NCBI GenBank assembly: GCA_029379225.1
Contig: JAQYWR010000004.1
Coordinates: forward strand, 1-64,000
Source of the DNA: Nostoc sp. S4
Lineage (GTDB): Bacteria > Cyanobacteriota > Cyanobacteriia > Cyanobacteriales > Nostocaceae
Direction of reading: 5' to 3'
DNA: 64,000 nucleotides
Below, piece after piece: positions 1-10,037 of the stretch. Position numbers and translations under genes: made by a program. The notes beneath the pieces are model-generated. The model was not told where the DNA came from, searched no databases, and saw only the letters and a program-made list of their open reading frames with translations. Position 1 is the stretch's first letter, and every line of letters begins with the position of its first letter.

Positions 1-256
1 ATAATTCTCTGTCTCGCCCTTCTTTACTTCCTCAATATTAGACCTGAATCCTTACATTTTACTTTTGATAAAAGTTTTAATTAAACTAGTAATAGAAATA
101 AAGTTAAATTTAAAAAATAGCTTATTTCAAACTTTAAAATTAATTCTTCCTGAAGGTAGAAGCATTACTTATTCAATTCATTCTGTAGAGTGATTTGCAA
201 ATTTAATTAATCATTAGAGAATGCTTCTATCAATACTTGATCTGACAAACACTTCT
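1..256. other. AT-rich leader, no gene seen
   Basis: AT-rich spacer at the left edge with no convincing reading frame. It is the 5' region of the GH13 gene and presumably carries its promoter, but no clear -10/-35 pair or strong Shine-Dalgarno was found. Confidence 0.4.
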
Positions 257-1915
257 ATGGCAAAGCCAATTGAATTTAACTTATTTGCACCCTACAACAA
301 AGGAGCCGCATTAATTGGTTCTTTTTCTGATTGGCAAGAAATTCCAATGGAAAAAGGTGAGGATGGTTATTTCCGCACAAGTGTTGAATTAGAAGACGGC
401 GTTTATCAATATAAATTCCGTGTTCAATCAAATTCATGGTTTTTTGAGCCAGAACAATGGGTTGATATCACAGATCCCTATGCAACTGATATAGATGAAA
501 TGGGGGGAAAAGATGACGGTGTTGTCTGTATCAAAGATGGAAAAAGAATTACTGATACCTATGTTTGGCAACATGATGATAAACCCTTACCTGCTGACCG
601 CGAATTAGTAATTTATGAGCTGCATGTTGGTGATTTTTCTGGTGGTGAAGACGATCCTTATGCACGAGGCAAATATAAACATGTAGTAGAAAAGTTAGAT
701 TATTTATCTGAATTGGGAGTCAACGCTATTGAGTTGATGCCACTAAAAGAATATCCTGGTGACTATAGCTGGGGTTACAATCCCCGCCACTTCTTTGCCA
801 CAGAATCTAGCTATGGTTCCAGTGCTGGGTTAAAAAATTTGATTGACGAGTGTCACGGTAGAGGCATTCGTGTAATTATTGATGGTATTTATAACCATTC
901 AGAATCATCTAGTCCGTTAACACAAATTGACCACGATTATTGGTATCATCACTCGCCTCGCGATCCTGATAATAACTGGGGACCTGAGTTTAATTATGAA
1001 CATTACGACGAAAATTTAAATATCCATCCAGCGCGTAAATTTATCGGTGAAACGGTGCGTTATTGGATTGGGCAATATCATCTTGATGGTATTCGTTATG
1101 ATGCAGCACGGCAAATTGCTAACTATGATTTTATGCACTGGATTGTACAAGAAGCCAAAAATGTTGCTGGACCGAAGCCTTTTTATAACATCGCCGAACA
1201 CATTCCTGAAACTACCAGCATTACCAATTTTGATGGACCGATGGATGGTTGCTGGCATGACAGTTTTTATCACTGCATTTTAGAGCATATCTGTGGTGAT
1301 ACATTTGATTTAGAGCGTCTCAAAGATGTTATTGACTGTAAACGTCAAGGTTTTTTGGGTGCTACTAATGTGGTAAATTATCTTACCAATCATGACCATA
1401 ATCATCTCATGGTAGAACTAGGGAACCGTGAGATTTTTGATGAAGAAGCCTTTAGGCGGGTTAAATTAGGAGTTGCTATCCTGATGACTGCTATTGGTGT
1501 ACCATTAATTTGGATGGGAGAGGAATTTGGTGAGTACAAACCGAAACAACCCGAATCAGCTAAAATCGATTGGACACTGTTGGGTAATGATTTAAATCGT
1601 GGTTTATTTGAATATTACAAAGGCTTAACCAACCTGCGTAAAAGTAATCAAGCTCTCTACACAGAAAACATTGATTTCATTCATGAAAATCCAGAAGCAA
1701 AAGTGTTAGCTTATAGCCGTTGGAATGATGAGGGTTCTCGTGTAATCGTGGTAGCCAATTTTTCCGAAAATTTTCTAGCTGAGTATCATGTTCCTAACTT
1801 TCCTAATAGTGGTACATGGCACGAATGGACGGCAAATTATGATGCTGAAGCTAATGATGATGGCATTACTACTGATTTAGGACCACACGAAGCAAAAGTG
1901 TTTGTGTGGCAGTAA
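257..1915 (+). CDS. GH13 alpha-amylase family glycoside hydrolase with N-terminal CBM48-like domain
   Basis: Predicted to hydrolyse or transfer alpha-glucosidic bonds in glycogen-type glucans in the cytosol; no signal peptide is seen. Residues about 5-90 form an E-set/CBM48-like domain (GSFSDWQEIPM, then DGVYQYKFRV). A (beta/alpha)8 barrel follows, starting near YELHVGDF. The GH13 catalytic set is complete: nucleophile Asp282 in GIRYDAAR, acid/base Glu314 in NIAEH, and Asp380 in LTNHDH. YELHVGDF and the ELMP motif resemble maltooligosyltrehalose hydrolases and branching enzymes, so the exact specificity is open. The frame also opens at 221, but the start at 257 (MAKPIEFN) fits the domain boundary better. 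It is alone at the left edge, though more alpha-glucan genes lie at 12.7-19 kb. Confidence 0.85.
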   Translation: MAKPIEFNLFAPYNKGAALIGSFSDWQEIPMEKGEDGYFRTSVELEDGVYQYKFRVQSNSWFFEPEQWVDITDPYATDIDEMGGKDDGVVCIKDGKRITDTYVWQHDDKPLPADRELVIYELHVGDFSGGEDDPYARGKYKHVVEKLDYLSELGVNAIELMPLKEYPGDYSWGYNPRHFFATESSYGSSAGLKNLIDECHGRGIRVIIDGIYNHSESSSPLTQIDHDYWYHHSPRDPDNNWGPEFNYEHYDENLNIHPARKFIGETVRYWIGQYHLDGIRYDAARQIANYDFMHWIVQEAKNVAGPKPFYNIAEHIPETTSITNFDGPMDGCWHDSFYHCILEHICGDTFDLERLKDVIDCKRQGFLGATNVVNYLTNHDHNHLMVELGNREIFDEEAFRRVKLGVAILMTAIGVPLIWMGEEFGEYKPKQPESAKIDWTLLGNDLNRGLFEYYKGLTNLRKSNQALYTENIDFIHENPEAKVLAYSRWNDEGSRVIVVANFSENFLAEYHVPNFPNSGTWHEWTANYDAEANDDGITTDLGPHEAKVFVWQ

Positions 1916-2221
1916 TTAAAGATAGTAGTTTTTAGCCAGCATCTCAATAACCAAGAAAAAGGGGGTAAATATTGCCTCCTTTTAAGTTGAATGCATTACA
2001 CAAGTTACTTGCCCTATGTCTGGCATCCTTTTGCTTAGTAATAGGCTATATAGCAGGAGGCAGCTATGGTGGAGGTAAAACATTACTGTTCCTAACATCC
2101 AGGCTTTCAAGATGTCCTAACCTTTAATTCGCTTGCTATATACAAATTATGGTTGGTAAGTTTGCCAAAAAGTTGTATTTTTCATCTACTTGTCGCTAGT
2201 ACTATTAAGCGAAGTAGAATC
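1916..2221. other. Convergent spacer between GH13 and the large kinase
   Basis: No gene is seen. It holds short palindromic sequence (GCTATATAGC near 2045, and TGCTATATA near 2133) that could form weak hairpins between the two convergent 3' ends. Confidence 0.35.
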
Positions 2222-5200
2222 TTACCCTACATATTCTCTTGAAGTTCCATGTTCTACTTGTGGTGAAACAGCAGTCAGTTTGACCACAACAGGAAGCACT
2301 ATCGTAAATTCTGTTCCTTGTCCTAGAACAGAATCTACCTTGAGCGTTCCTCCATGTCGCTCAACGACAATTTGGCGAGCGATCGCCAATCCTAAACCCG
2401 TTCCTTGACCTACTGACTTAGTAGTGAACAGATAATCAAATATCTGTTGCTTCACCGACTCAGCCATTCCTACACCATTGTCTGCAATCCGAATTAAAAT
2501 ATGCTGTCCATCTTCTGCTAAACGAGTTTGAATTGTAATTTGATTTGGATTTGCTTGGATGTTTACAAAACTGCGTCCTTGATTCGACTCTTCTAAAGCA
2601 TCGATCGCATTCGCTAGCAGATTCATAAATACTTGGTTGAGTTGTCCAGCAAAACACTCTACCAAAGGCAGTTTGTTATAGTCTTTTACTACCTCTATTG
2701 CGGGACGATTTTCGTTAGCTTTCAATCGGTGCTTGAGAATTAAAATTGTGCTGTCGATGCCTTCATGAATATTGAATGGCACTTTATAATCTTTGTCAGC
2801 TCTAGAAAAAGTTCGCAAACTGATACTGATATCACGAATGCGGTCAATACCCAGTGTCATTGAATCTAGTAACTTTGGTAAATCTTCTCGTAGATATTCC
2901 AAATCAATCGCTGCAATTTCATCCTCAATTTCATTATCGGGATTCGGCAACTTCTGTTGATATAAATCAATCAGTTCAAACACATCCTGGACATATTCTT
3001 TAGCTGGTTTGAGGTTGCCTATAATGAAACTTAGGGGATTATTGATTTCGTGAGCAACTCCAGCCACCAGATTCCCCAGTGCTGACATCTTCTCATTCTG
3101 TACTAACTGAAGTTGGGTTTGTTGAAGATGCTGAAGTGTTTGTTCTAACTGAGTTGCTTGCTGGCGAGTTTTGGTCAACAGCTCCGTCTGCTTGAGTGCA
3201 ACCCCCATTTGGGCAGCAATTTGTTGGGCAAATTGAATCTCGGAAGTTTGCCAGTGACGAGGTTGGTCGCATTGGTGAATGCAAAGCAAACCCCAAAGTT
3301 CCTCATCTTGCATAATCGCCACAACTAATGATGCTCTGATATGAAATTGCTGTAAAATTGCCCGATGACAGTCCAGTACATCAGCGGTTTCGATATCAGC
3401 TATTGCACAGAAACGACCTTTTTTATACAGAGTTGCATAGTCCTCACCAAAGCAATGATCTTGAATTTTAATAGTTAAGGCTGAAGGAAATGCAGGTAGG
3501 ACATCTTCGGCAATGAATTCGCCGTATTCATACTTCGATTCGAGATTAAAATGATAAATACCAACTCGATCTGCATTCAGAATGCGACGAATATTTTGGG
3601 TAACTGCGCCGAAAATTGCATCCAAATCTAACGACTCTCGCATCTGAGTAACAACATTAAACAAGGTCTTTTGTTGAGCAAGCGATCGCTCTAATTGTTG
3701 AGCAGAAATCTGAGCTTGCTGAAAAAGACGGGCATTTTCTAAGGCAATCGCGGCTTGGGTGCAGAGTAGATTGATGATTTCGACGCGATCGGTTGTAAAT
3801 ACCCCAGCGGTCAGGCTGTTCTCCAGATACAAAATTCCCAATAGTTTGCCTTGATAATTAATCGGCGTACAAAACAAACTCTTAGGTTGTTGGCGAATAA
3901 TGTAGGCATCAGCCATCACTAATGGATAGGTAGCAATATTATTAATTATTGAGGGTTGCAAGGTGCGTTTAACAGTGTTGAGCAGTGAAATAGGCAGTTC
4001 GTGCGAATCTTCCAGAGGTAGAGATTGCATAAGTGTTGTTGACTGTCCAATCGTAATTGCTTCAATCAGCAATTTTTGTTCTTTGAGTAGTAGCAAAGCA
4101 CATTTATCTGCGCCAGCATTTTCAATTAACACATTCAGCAATGTGACTAGTAGTTTATCAAGATGAATTTCGCTAGATAGTGTTTGGGAAGCTTTGAAAA
4201 GTGTTCCTAAATCGAGTGCGACAGACACACTAACGGTGCCAGTAGTCGTGGAATTGCTATAACTTCGATGAGATAAAGTAGCGTTATCAACCGTGCTAAT
4301 TGTGATATAAGGCTTTAACCGCGTTCTATCTTGTTGCAGCACGGGAGTTAATAATTGAGAATAATGTTTTTCTAAGTCCTCAATCTTGGCTTTTGCTCCC
4401 CAACGAGCATAGCCATAATAAGCTTTCAACAAATAATTCTGAGCAAGTTGCTCTTTGCCCCATCCTAAGTAAAAGTATGCAGCGAGTTCGTTAGCCAAAG
4501 CTTCTTCATTGAGGTAGTGATGTTTTTGGGCTAAAGTAATCGCAAGGTCATAATACTCAATTGCTTCAGCTTTGTTGCCAAGAATTCGCTGCCGTTCTGC
4601 TTCCACTAAATAATATTTGTGCAAGTGATTAGCTGGAGCATGGTCAGCCCAGTTTTTCAGCTTTTCTTGGTTGGCAATTACCCGTTGGTGAATACCTTGT
4701 TGTTTTGCCTGTGAAACCTGAGAATAGATAGCTAGATGCGCTAAAGAGTCATAGGTGTGGAAAACTGGAACCAAAAATAATCCTGTAGCACCACCCAAGT
4801 AGTTTTCAATAGCGATCGCTGCTTCCACTGCTAGCTCAAACTGAGCAAACGCATAGCAGAGTAAAAGTCTGCTGATATAGAAATAGCACAGCGCTGTCTG
4901 ATCCCCTGCTTGCTCAATCCTAGGCAACATTTGCTCTTGATCGAAGGTATTCCCAATTAATTCCCATGCTTGAGGAGAATCGCCGATTAAATTTAAAATC
5001 GCTTGCTGAAAAATAGTTAAATGGCACAGAAGTCCTTCCTGTTTGAGTTGAGTCAGTTGAGTATAAAAGGCCGCACTCTCCTGGCTTAAATCGCCCAATT
5101 CTTTGCCAATAAACCAGGAGTGCATTACGTAAACAAATGCACAAATAGTCGCTGATTCTAAATCTCCCGTTTCTAGTCCACTTTGATAGCCTTCTCTAAG

Positions 5201-8200
5201 AAATGGTAGGGTGTTCCGTAGCGGCTGTTTCCAATGCCATACACTACAGTGAACTCCTACATAGGCTCTAGCGATCATTTCTTTGGCATTCAGTTGTTCG
5301 AGTAACAAATGTGCCAGTTGTCCAAATTGATAGCCACGCTCAATTTCTCCCATCACCCCGCATAACATCAATCCGTAATAAGCATAACCATTGGCAGAGT
5401 ATGAAGTATTGCCATACCGAACAGATAAATTTACCTGCTCTAAAATCAGAAATGGTAAAAGAGTTGGAGCTACAACATAGGCAGAAGAAGAGACACCAGT
5501 GAGAATTCTGATAGCAGCTAATTTTTCCGGCTGGTTCATCTGGGGTAGAGCAATTAAATCTAACGCTTGCCTACCTGTCAGAATCGAGTTGGTTGCTGCA
5601 CATGCCTGGGCAATATCCGATTCGCTAGGTTGGTGAGGAAAACTGATTCCTAGATGTTCCAGAATTTCCAAAGCAATCTGCACTGCCTCTATAAATTGAT
5701 GTTGGGCTTGAGCTGCTTGAATTTTGATTTCATAAATCTTGACTTTATCCAACAAGGTACTAGCCTGTTCTAAAATAACTACCGCTAGTTGTGACATCTG
5801 CTCTAGATTCCCGCTCAAATAAGCAGCCTCAGTAGCAGCTTCGTAAAGTGCCAAGGTTAGCTCATACTGTGTTTGCCACGGCTTTGATGGCAACAAAGCA
5901 ATGCCTGTATTGAAATACTCAAATGCTGCTATATATGCAGTTGCAGCTCTAGCTTTACGTCCGGCTTTGAGATTGAGTTGGGCGAGTTCGATCTGCTGTG
6001 TTTGCTCGCTGATGAGATTTTTACCGATATTCAATTGGTTGACAATCTCAAACACTTTCTCATCTTGTTGGGCAAGGTTCATATTACTCAGCAGTAGTTG
6101 CCCAATTTTTAGGTGAGTGACTTGTTTTTGCTCTTGTGGAATCAGAGAGTAGGCAGCTTGCTGGACGCGATCGTGCAGAAATTTATAGTTAGGTAGTCGA
6201 TTGCTGCTCATCAGTAATTGGCATGATTCGCTGTCATTACTAGAGTTCTGGAAAAACTTATAAACCTCACTGGTTGGTAAAATCAATCCTTCTTGCAGCG
6301 GTCTCCATAAGTCTACAGCAGTCTCAGTTAAAGATTTTTCATAAACAATGGCAAGAGTTGCCAAATCAAAACAGTTACCAATACAGGCAGCTAGTTTTAA
6401 AACAGATTGGGCTGTAGCAGGCAACTTCTGAATTTGATGCACCATGAACTCAACAACATCATCAGTGAGCGTCAGTGCTTGAATTTGAGCAATATCTGCT
6501 TGCCAAAACCTTCTTTGACTATCAAAGGTAATCCATCCGTCTTCATACAATGCTTTAAGAAATTGCGTCACAAAAAAAGGATTGCCTTTGGTTTTCCGAT
6601 ATATCAATTCGGTCAAGGGTGCTGCTAGTGTTGGCGAACAACTGAGACTATCGGCAATTAAATGGTTGAGGTCAAATAACTGGAGGGAGTTTAGAGTTAT
6701 AGTGTTGACAATCGCTGCTGTTTTAGCAATGTCGCTAATTGTTAGCATCAGAGGATGGGCAGGAGTAACTTCATTATCTCGATAGGCACCAATGAGCAAA
6801 AGATAGCCTGTTTCTGTCTCACTCATTAGCAGTTGCATCAGTTGTAGGGATGCAGAATCTGCCCATTGCAAATCGTCCAAGAAAATCACTAGAGGATGCT
6901 CTGGAGTTGTGAGTACTTGAATAAACTTCAAGAACAGCAGATGGAAGCGATTTTGTGCAGCACTACCACAAAGTTCTACAGCAGGGGGTTGTTTGCCAAT
7001 AATCCGTTCGAGTTCAGGAATGACTTCAATAATTACCTGCCCGTTCTCGCCCAACGCAGAAAGAATTTTAGTCTGCCATTGCTTCAGTTGCGTATCTGTT
7101 TCAGCCAGTAATTGCCCCATCAAGTCCCGTAATGCTAACACAAACGCAGAAAAAGGAATGTTGCGCCCGAACTGATTGAATTTACCTTTGATGAAGTAAC
7201 CCCGTTGCCGTACAATCGGCTTGTGGACTTCGTTAACGACTGCTGTTTTGCCGATGCCGGAGAAACCTGCTACTAGCATGATTTCTGTACTACCAGCACT
7301 GATGCGGTCAAAGGCTTGTAGAAGGGTGGCAACTTCACTTTCACGACCGTAGAGTTTTTCTGGGATTAGGAAGCGATCGCAAATATCCCGTTGCCCAATT
7401 TGAAAATATTCAATCTTATCGGTTTGATTCAGTTGCCAAAGACAGGTTTCTAAATCATGTTTTAACCCTAAAGCACTTTGATAGCGGTGTTCGGCATTTT
7501 TAGCCATCAGCTTGATCGTAATATCGCACAGCACTTGCGGTATCTCTTCCCTGTCCGTTGCCCCCTGTGCCTTGTTGTCTAAAAGTAGTGGTTGCTTGGC
7601 AATATGACAATGTACCAACTCCATTGGGTCATCTGACTCAAAGGGTAAATGTCCTGTCAGTAGTTCAAAAAATGTCACACCTAAAGAATAAAAGTCACTA
7701 CGGTAATCTATTCCCCGGTTCATACGTCCAGTTTGTTCTGGAGATAAATAAGCCAGGGTTCCTTCTAAAACATTGGGACTAATAAGAGTTTGAGTTTCTC
7801 TAGGAAGTAAACAAGCAATACTAAAATCGATGAGTTTTACTTGTTTGGTTTGCGGGTTAATGAGAATATTCGTGGGTTTAATGTCTTTGTGGATTACTCG
7901 TTCTTGGTGGAGTGAATGGAGAATATTACTAAGTTGCAGGGCGATTGTAAAAAACTCCACCAGTTCTAGCGATTGCGTTCTAGTATATTCTCTGAGAGAA
8001 ATTCCCCCAAAATCTTCCATTACTAGAGCATAACCATTACGATATGCTTCTAGACTATAAGGACAGACGATACTAGGAATATTTAAATTTTTGGCTATGG
8101 TGTATTGGTTACGGAACTGCAACAGTTCGTTAAAGGTAGGGTATTCTGTTTGCAGTATTTTAATGACAACAGCTTGTCGATCTATCAATCGAATGGCACG

Positions 8201-8287
8201 ATAGACTTCGGTTTTATAACCTTCATAAAGTGTTTCTATTAATTTATAGCCGCTAATACTATAAACTCGATCGATTGCTGTTGTCAT
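2222..8287 (-). CDS. Ser/Thr kinase - AAA ATPase - GAF - histidine kinase fusion (2021 aa)
   Basis: A giant cytosolic signalling protein typical of filamentous cyanobacteria. Order: Ser/Thr kinase-like domain (about 1-265), AAA_16-type ATPase with Walker A GFSGIGKT (about 340-347), a long helical TPR-like region (about 600-1310), GAF (about 1355-1525), second GAF (about 1545-1705), then HisKA with His1746 in GVAHEINNP and a HATPase with N box (MNLLANAIDAL), DNGVG and GTGLGL. The kinase keeps HKDIKPTN, but its nucleotide loop is not glycine-rich and the DFG position reads DFS, so Ser/Thr kinase activity is doubtful. The histidine kinase half looks complete but has no receiver. The start at 8287 (MTTAIDRVY) was preferred over an upstream TTG at 8308. 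It appears monocistronic. Confidence 0.9.
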   Translation of the reverse strand: MTTAIDRVYSISGYKLIETLYEGYKTEVYRAIRLIDRQAVVIKILQTEYPTFNELLQFRNQYTIAKNLNIPSIVCPYSLEAYRNGYALVMEDFGGISLREYTRTQSLELVEFFTIALQLSNILHSLHQERVIHKDIKPTNILINPQTKQVKLIDFSIACLLPRETQTLISPNVLEGTLAYLSPEQTGRMNRGIDYRSDFYSLGVTFFELLTGHLPFESDDPMELVHCHIAKQPLLLDNKAQGATDREEIPQVLCDITIKLMAKNAEHRYQSALGLKHDLETCLWQLNQTDKIEYFQIGQRDICDRFLIPEKLYGRESEVATLLQAFDRISAGSTEIMLVAGFSGIGKTAVVNEVHKPIVRQRGYFIKGKFNQFGRNIPFSAFVLALRDLMGQLLAETDTQLKQWQTKILSALGENGQVIIEVIPELERIIGKQPPAVELCGSAAQNRFHLLFLKFIQVLTTPEHPLVIFLDDLQWADSASLQLMQLLMSETETGYLLLIGAYRDNEVTPAHPLMLTISDIAKTAAIVNTITLNSLQLFDLNHLIADSLSCSPTLAAPLTELIYRKTKGNPFFVTQFLKALYEDGWITFDSQRRFWQADIAQIQALTLTDDVVEFMVHQIQKLPATAQSVLKLAACIGNCFDLATLAIVYEKSLTETAVDLWRPLQEGLILPTSEVYKFFQNSSNDSESCQLLMSSNRLPNYKFLHDRVQQAAYSLIPQEQKQVTHLKIGQLLLSNMNLAQQDEKVFEIVNQLNIGKNLISEQTQQIELAQLNLKAGRKARAATAYIAAFEYFNTGIALLPSKPWQTQYELTLALYEAATEAAYLSGNLEQMSQLAVVILEQASTLLDKVKIYEIKIQAAQAQHQFIEAVQIALEILEHLGISFPHQPSESDIAQACAATNSILTGRQALDLIALPQMNQPEKLAAIRILTGVSSSAYVVAPTLLPFLILEQVNLSVRYGNTSYSANGYAYYGLMLCGVMGEIERGYQFGQLAHLLLEQLNAKEMIARAYVGVHCSVWHWKQPLRNTLPFLREGYQSGLETGDLESATICAFVYVMHSWFIGKELGDLSQESAAFYTQLTQLKQEGLLCHLTIFQQAILNLIGDSPQAWELIGNTFDQEQMLPRIEQAGDQTALCYFYISRLLLCYAFAQFELAVEAAIAIENYLGGATGLFLVPVFHTYDSLAHLAIYSQVSQAKQQGIHQRVIANQEKLKNWADHAPANHLHKYYLVEAERQRILGNKAEAIEYYDLAITLAQKHHYLNEEALANELAAYFYLGWGKEQLAQNYLLKAYYGYARWGAKAKIEDLEKHYSQLLTPVLQQDRTRLKPYITISTVDNATLSHRSYSNSTTTGTVSVSVALDLGTLFKASQTLSSEIHLDKLLVTLLNVLIENAGADKCALLLLKEQKLLIEAITIGQSTTLMQSLPLEDSHELPISLLNTVKRTLQPSIINNIATYPLVMADAYIIRQQPKSLFCTPINYQGKLLGILYLENSLTAGVFTTDRVEIINLLCTQAAIALENARLFQQAQISAQQLERSLAQQKTLFNVVTQMRESLDLDAIFGAVTQNIRRILNADRVGIYHFNLESKYEYGEFIAEDVLPAFPSALTIKIQDHCFGEDYATLYKKGRFCAIADIETADVLDCHRAILQQFHIRASLVVAIMQDEELWGLLCIHQCDQPRHWQTSEIQFAQQIAAQMGVALKQTELLTKTRQQATQLEQTLQHLQQTQLQLVQNEKMSALGNLVAGVAHEINNPLSFIIGNLKPAKEYVQDVFELIDLYQQKLPNPDNEIEDEIAAIDLEYLREDLPKLLDSMTLGIDRIRDISISLRTFSRADKDYKVPFNIHEGIDSTILILKHRLKANENRPAIEVVKDYNKLPLVECFAGQLNQVFMNLLANAIDALEESNQGRSFVNIQANPNQITIQTRLAEDGQHILIRIADNGVGMAESVKQQIFDYLFTTKSVGQGTGLGLAIARQIVVERHGGTLKVDSVLGQGTEFTIVLPVVVKLTAVSPQVEHGTSREYVG

Positions 8288-8599
8288 GATTCTGCTCTCA
8301 ATAATCAAGATTGCTTGTCAAAAGTTTGACTTTAATAAGCACATATAGATTATTCTTCCCAAGGGACTAGCAAAAAATAAAATCTGCAATTATCTTGGGG
8401 TGAATGGCTACAGCATAGACTCACAAAGCAATTTAACCTTGTTTACACTTAAATGAATGGGTACTGACTATCTCTACTCCAATTCGCTTGTAGGCATTGT
8501 GTAAAATCTTATCTGCCATGAATCGGCTGAGATTTTCGCTTAAACTTGCTTAAGCAAAGTGCGATGGTGCAAGCGATCGCGTGGCCTTAGTCATCTCTC

Positions 8600-8702
8600 A
8601 GTAGACTTCTTGCATAAATTAAAAAAACAACGTCAAAGTCTCCCCACCTGCTCTTAGGGGCTGGGGGTGGGGTCTTAGAGGGCTTTTGCAAGAGGTCTAG
8701 TG
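8600..8702. repeat. MITE-like inverted-repeat element
   Basis: Left end AGTAGACTTCTTGCATAAA (from 8600) is an imperfect inverted match of the right end TTTGCAAGAGGTCTAGTGA (about 8685-8703); most positions pair. The roughly 100-bp interior has no coding frame. The size and ends fit a non-autonomous miniature transposable element. No target-site duplication is obvious. Confidence 0.5.
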
Positions 8703-8715
8703 AAGAATGGTACTA

Positions 8716-8818
8716 ATACCAATTCAAAATTCTTGCATTCAAAATTCAAAATTAAGAATCCAGACAGGACAAGGTTTTGGGGATGTGTATCTGTCGCATT
8801 CTTTTTTAAAATTGGTAT
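8716..8818. repeat. Short inverted repeat with ATACCAATT ends
   Basis: ATACCAATT at 8716-8724 is mirrored by AATTGGTAT at 8810-8818. The interior contains tandem AATTCAAAATT-like sequence. It may be a decayed small repeat element; it follows the 8600-8702 element almost directly. Confidence 0.4.
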
Positions 8819-8875
8819 AAGTTTAACGTGAGTTAGACAAACAATGGTATTACTATTTGGCAAGCTACATCGCCA

Positions 8876-9850
8876 CTAACTAATCGCAGTTGAATTCTTC
8901 AGATTTTGGTAGATATATAACAAAGACATTGCATCTAAATTAATTTCTTTACTTTCACCTTGATTAGTATTTTTAAATAGTACTGTAAATGCACCAGCCC
9001 CTAACCTATCTTGAGGAAACATTCGATAACAAGGCATGGTAGTTAAATGAGACTGATATTTCGTTAAATGACTAACTTCTATCGCTTGAAAATCAGGAAA
9101 CCGTTCTAAGAACCATTCACAAACTTGCTCATTTTCTTCCGGCGAATAGGTGCAAGTCATATAAGCAAGATATCCTTGTGGTGAGACAAGTTTGGCGGAG
9201 TTAGCTATAATACGTTTTTGTCGATTTGCACTTTTATTAATAGCAGTTGGATGAAAACAACCAGGTGCTTTTTCACCCTTAGCAAGTAGTGATTGTCCAG
9301 TACAAGGAGCATCTACTATTACCAAATTGCTAGAAGCTGGAATAATTTCGGCAAATATACTTGAATCTTTATTAACTACAGCACTAGGACTAACATGGCA
9401 ACGCTTCAAATTAGAAATTAGCATCCCCAGACGTTTGCCAATTACTTCATTACTGATAAGTAAATCAGGTTGCAAAGCTTTCCAAGCAAAAATACTTTTC
9501 CCTCCGGGTGCAGCACACATATCAAAAATTAAATCTATTGGCTGAGGAATGGCTAACAAAGTAGCAGCTGCAAACACTGAAGAAAAATCCAAACAATAAA
9601 AATATCCTTTTTCATGAAGTGAATGTTGACCGGGTCTTTCTCCCAACTGTAAACGGTCTATAAATTGCGGTTGCCAATAAGTTGGTGTTTCTACTGCAAA
9701 AGACGAAATATCTGGTTTTTCCTGACACCAAAGAATACTAGATGGGAACGGCTGAGGATTTATCAATGCCTGAATAAATTTTTCTTGTTCATCTAAATTA
9801 GTAAACAAATGCCGCGAAAGTTTAAGTAATAAATTAGAAGGTTTTTCCAT
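8876..9850 (-). CDS. RsmB/NOP2-family RNA (cytosine-5) methyltransferase
   Basis: SAM-dependent m5C methyltransferase acting on RNA, probably 16S rRNA or tRNA. The SAM-binding motif I DMCAAPGGKS is clear. Both family cysteines are present: motif IV IVDAPCTG, with the enzyme-release Cys, and motif VI MTCTYSPEEN, with the nucleophilic Cys. At 324 residues it is shorter than E. coli RsmB (about 430) because it lacks the N-terminal NusB-like domain. It is therefore closer to short NSUN/RsmF-like members, and the substrate cannot be named. ATG at 9850. Single gene, transcribed away from the DUF2157 gene. Confidence 0.85.
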   Translation of the reverse strand: MEKPSNLLLKLSRHLFTNLDEQEKFIQALINPQPFPSSILWCQEKPDISSFAVETPTYWQPQFIDRLQLGERPGQHSLHEKGYFYCLDFSSVFAAATLLAIPQPIDLIFDMCAAPGGKSIFAWKALQPDLLISNEVIGKRLGMLISNLKRCHVSPSAVVNKDSSIFAEIIPASSNLVIVDAPCTGQSLLAKGEKAPGCFHPTAINKSANRQKRIIANSAKLVSPQGYLAYMTCTYSPEENEQVCEWFLERFPDFQAIEVSHLTKYQSHLTTMPCYRMFPQDRLGAGAFTVLFKNTNQGESKEINLDAMSLLYIYQNLKNSTAIS

Positions 9851-10037
9851 GTAGATATATAAATAAATACAGTCAAAATTATGAGTGATGATTTCTTACT
9901 AATTTGGTTGTATCAGAATCCAAGTAAAACTGTTACACAAGAACAGTGTAATTAAGGCTTTTAGCTTCATACTCAAAATATAATGACCGCCATTGGGAAT
10001 GCAATGGCCAAGCTACCCCACTGCACCGGAGAAGGTC

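Larger units (their letters stand above)
8288..8875. other. Repeat-rich intergenic region
   Basis: No protein gene is supported. The region contains HIP1 sites and two consecutive inverted-repeat elements, listed separately at 8600-8702 and 8716-8818. A 62-codon minus-strand frame lies over these repeats and was not accepted. Confidence 0.6.

Noticed and set aside
8675-8863. 62-codon minus-strand frame
   Set aside because: It lies across two inverted-repeat elements and translates repeat sequence; there is no protein-like pattern.
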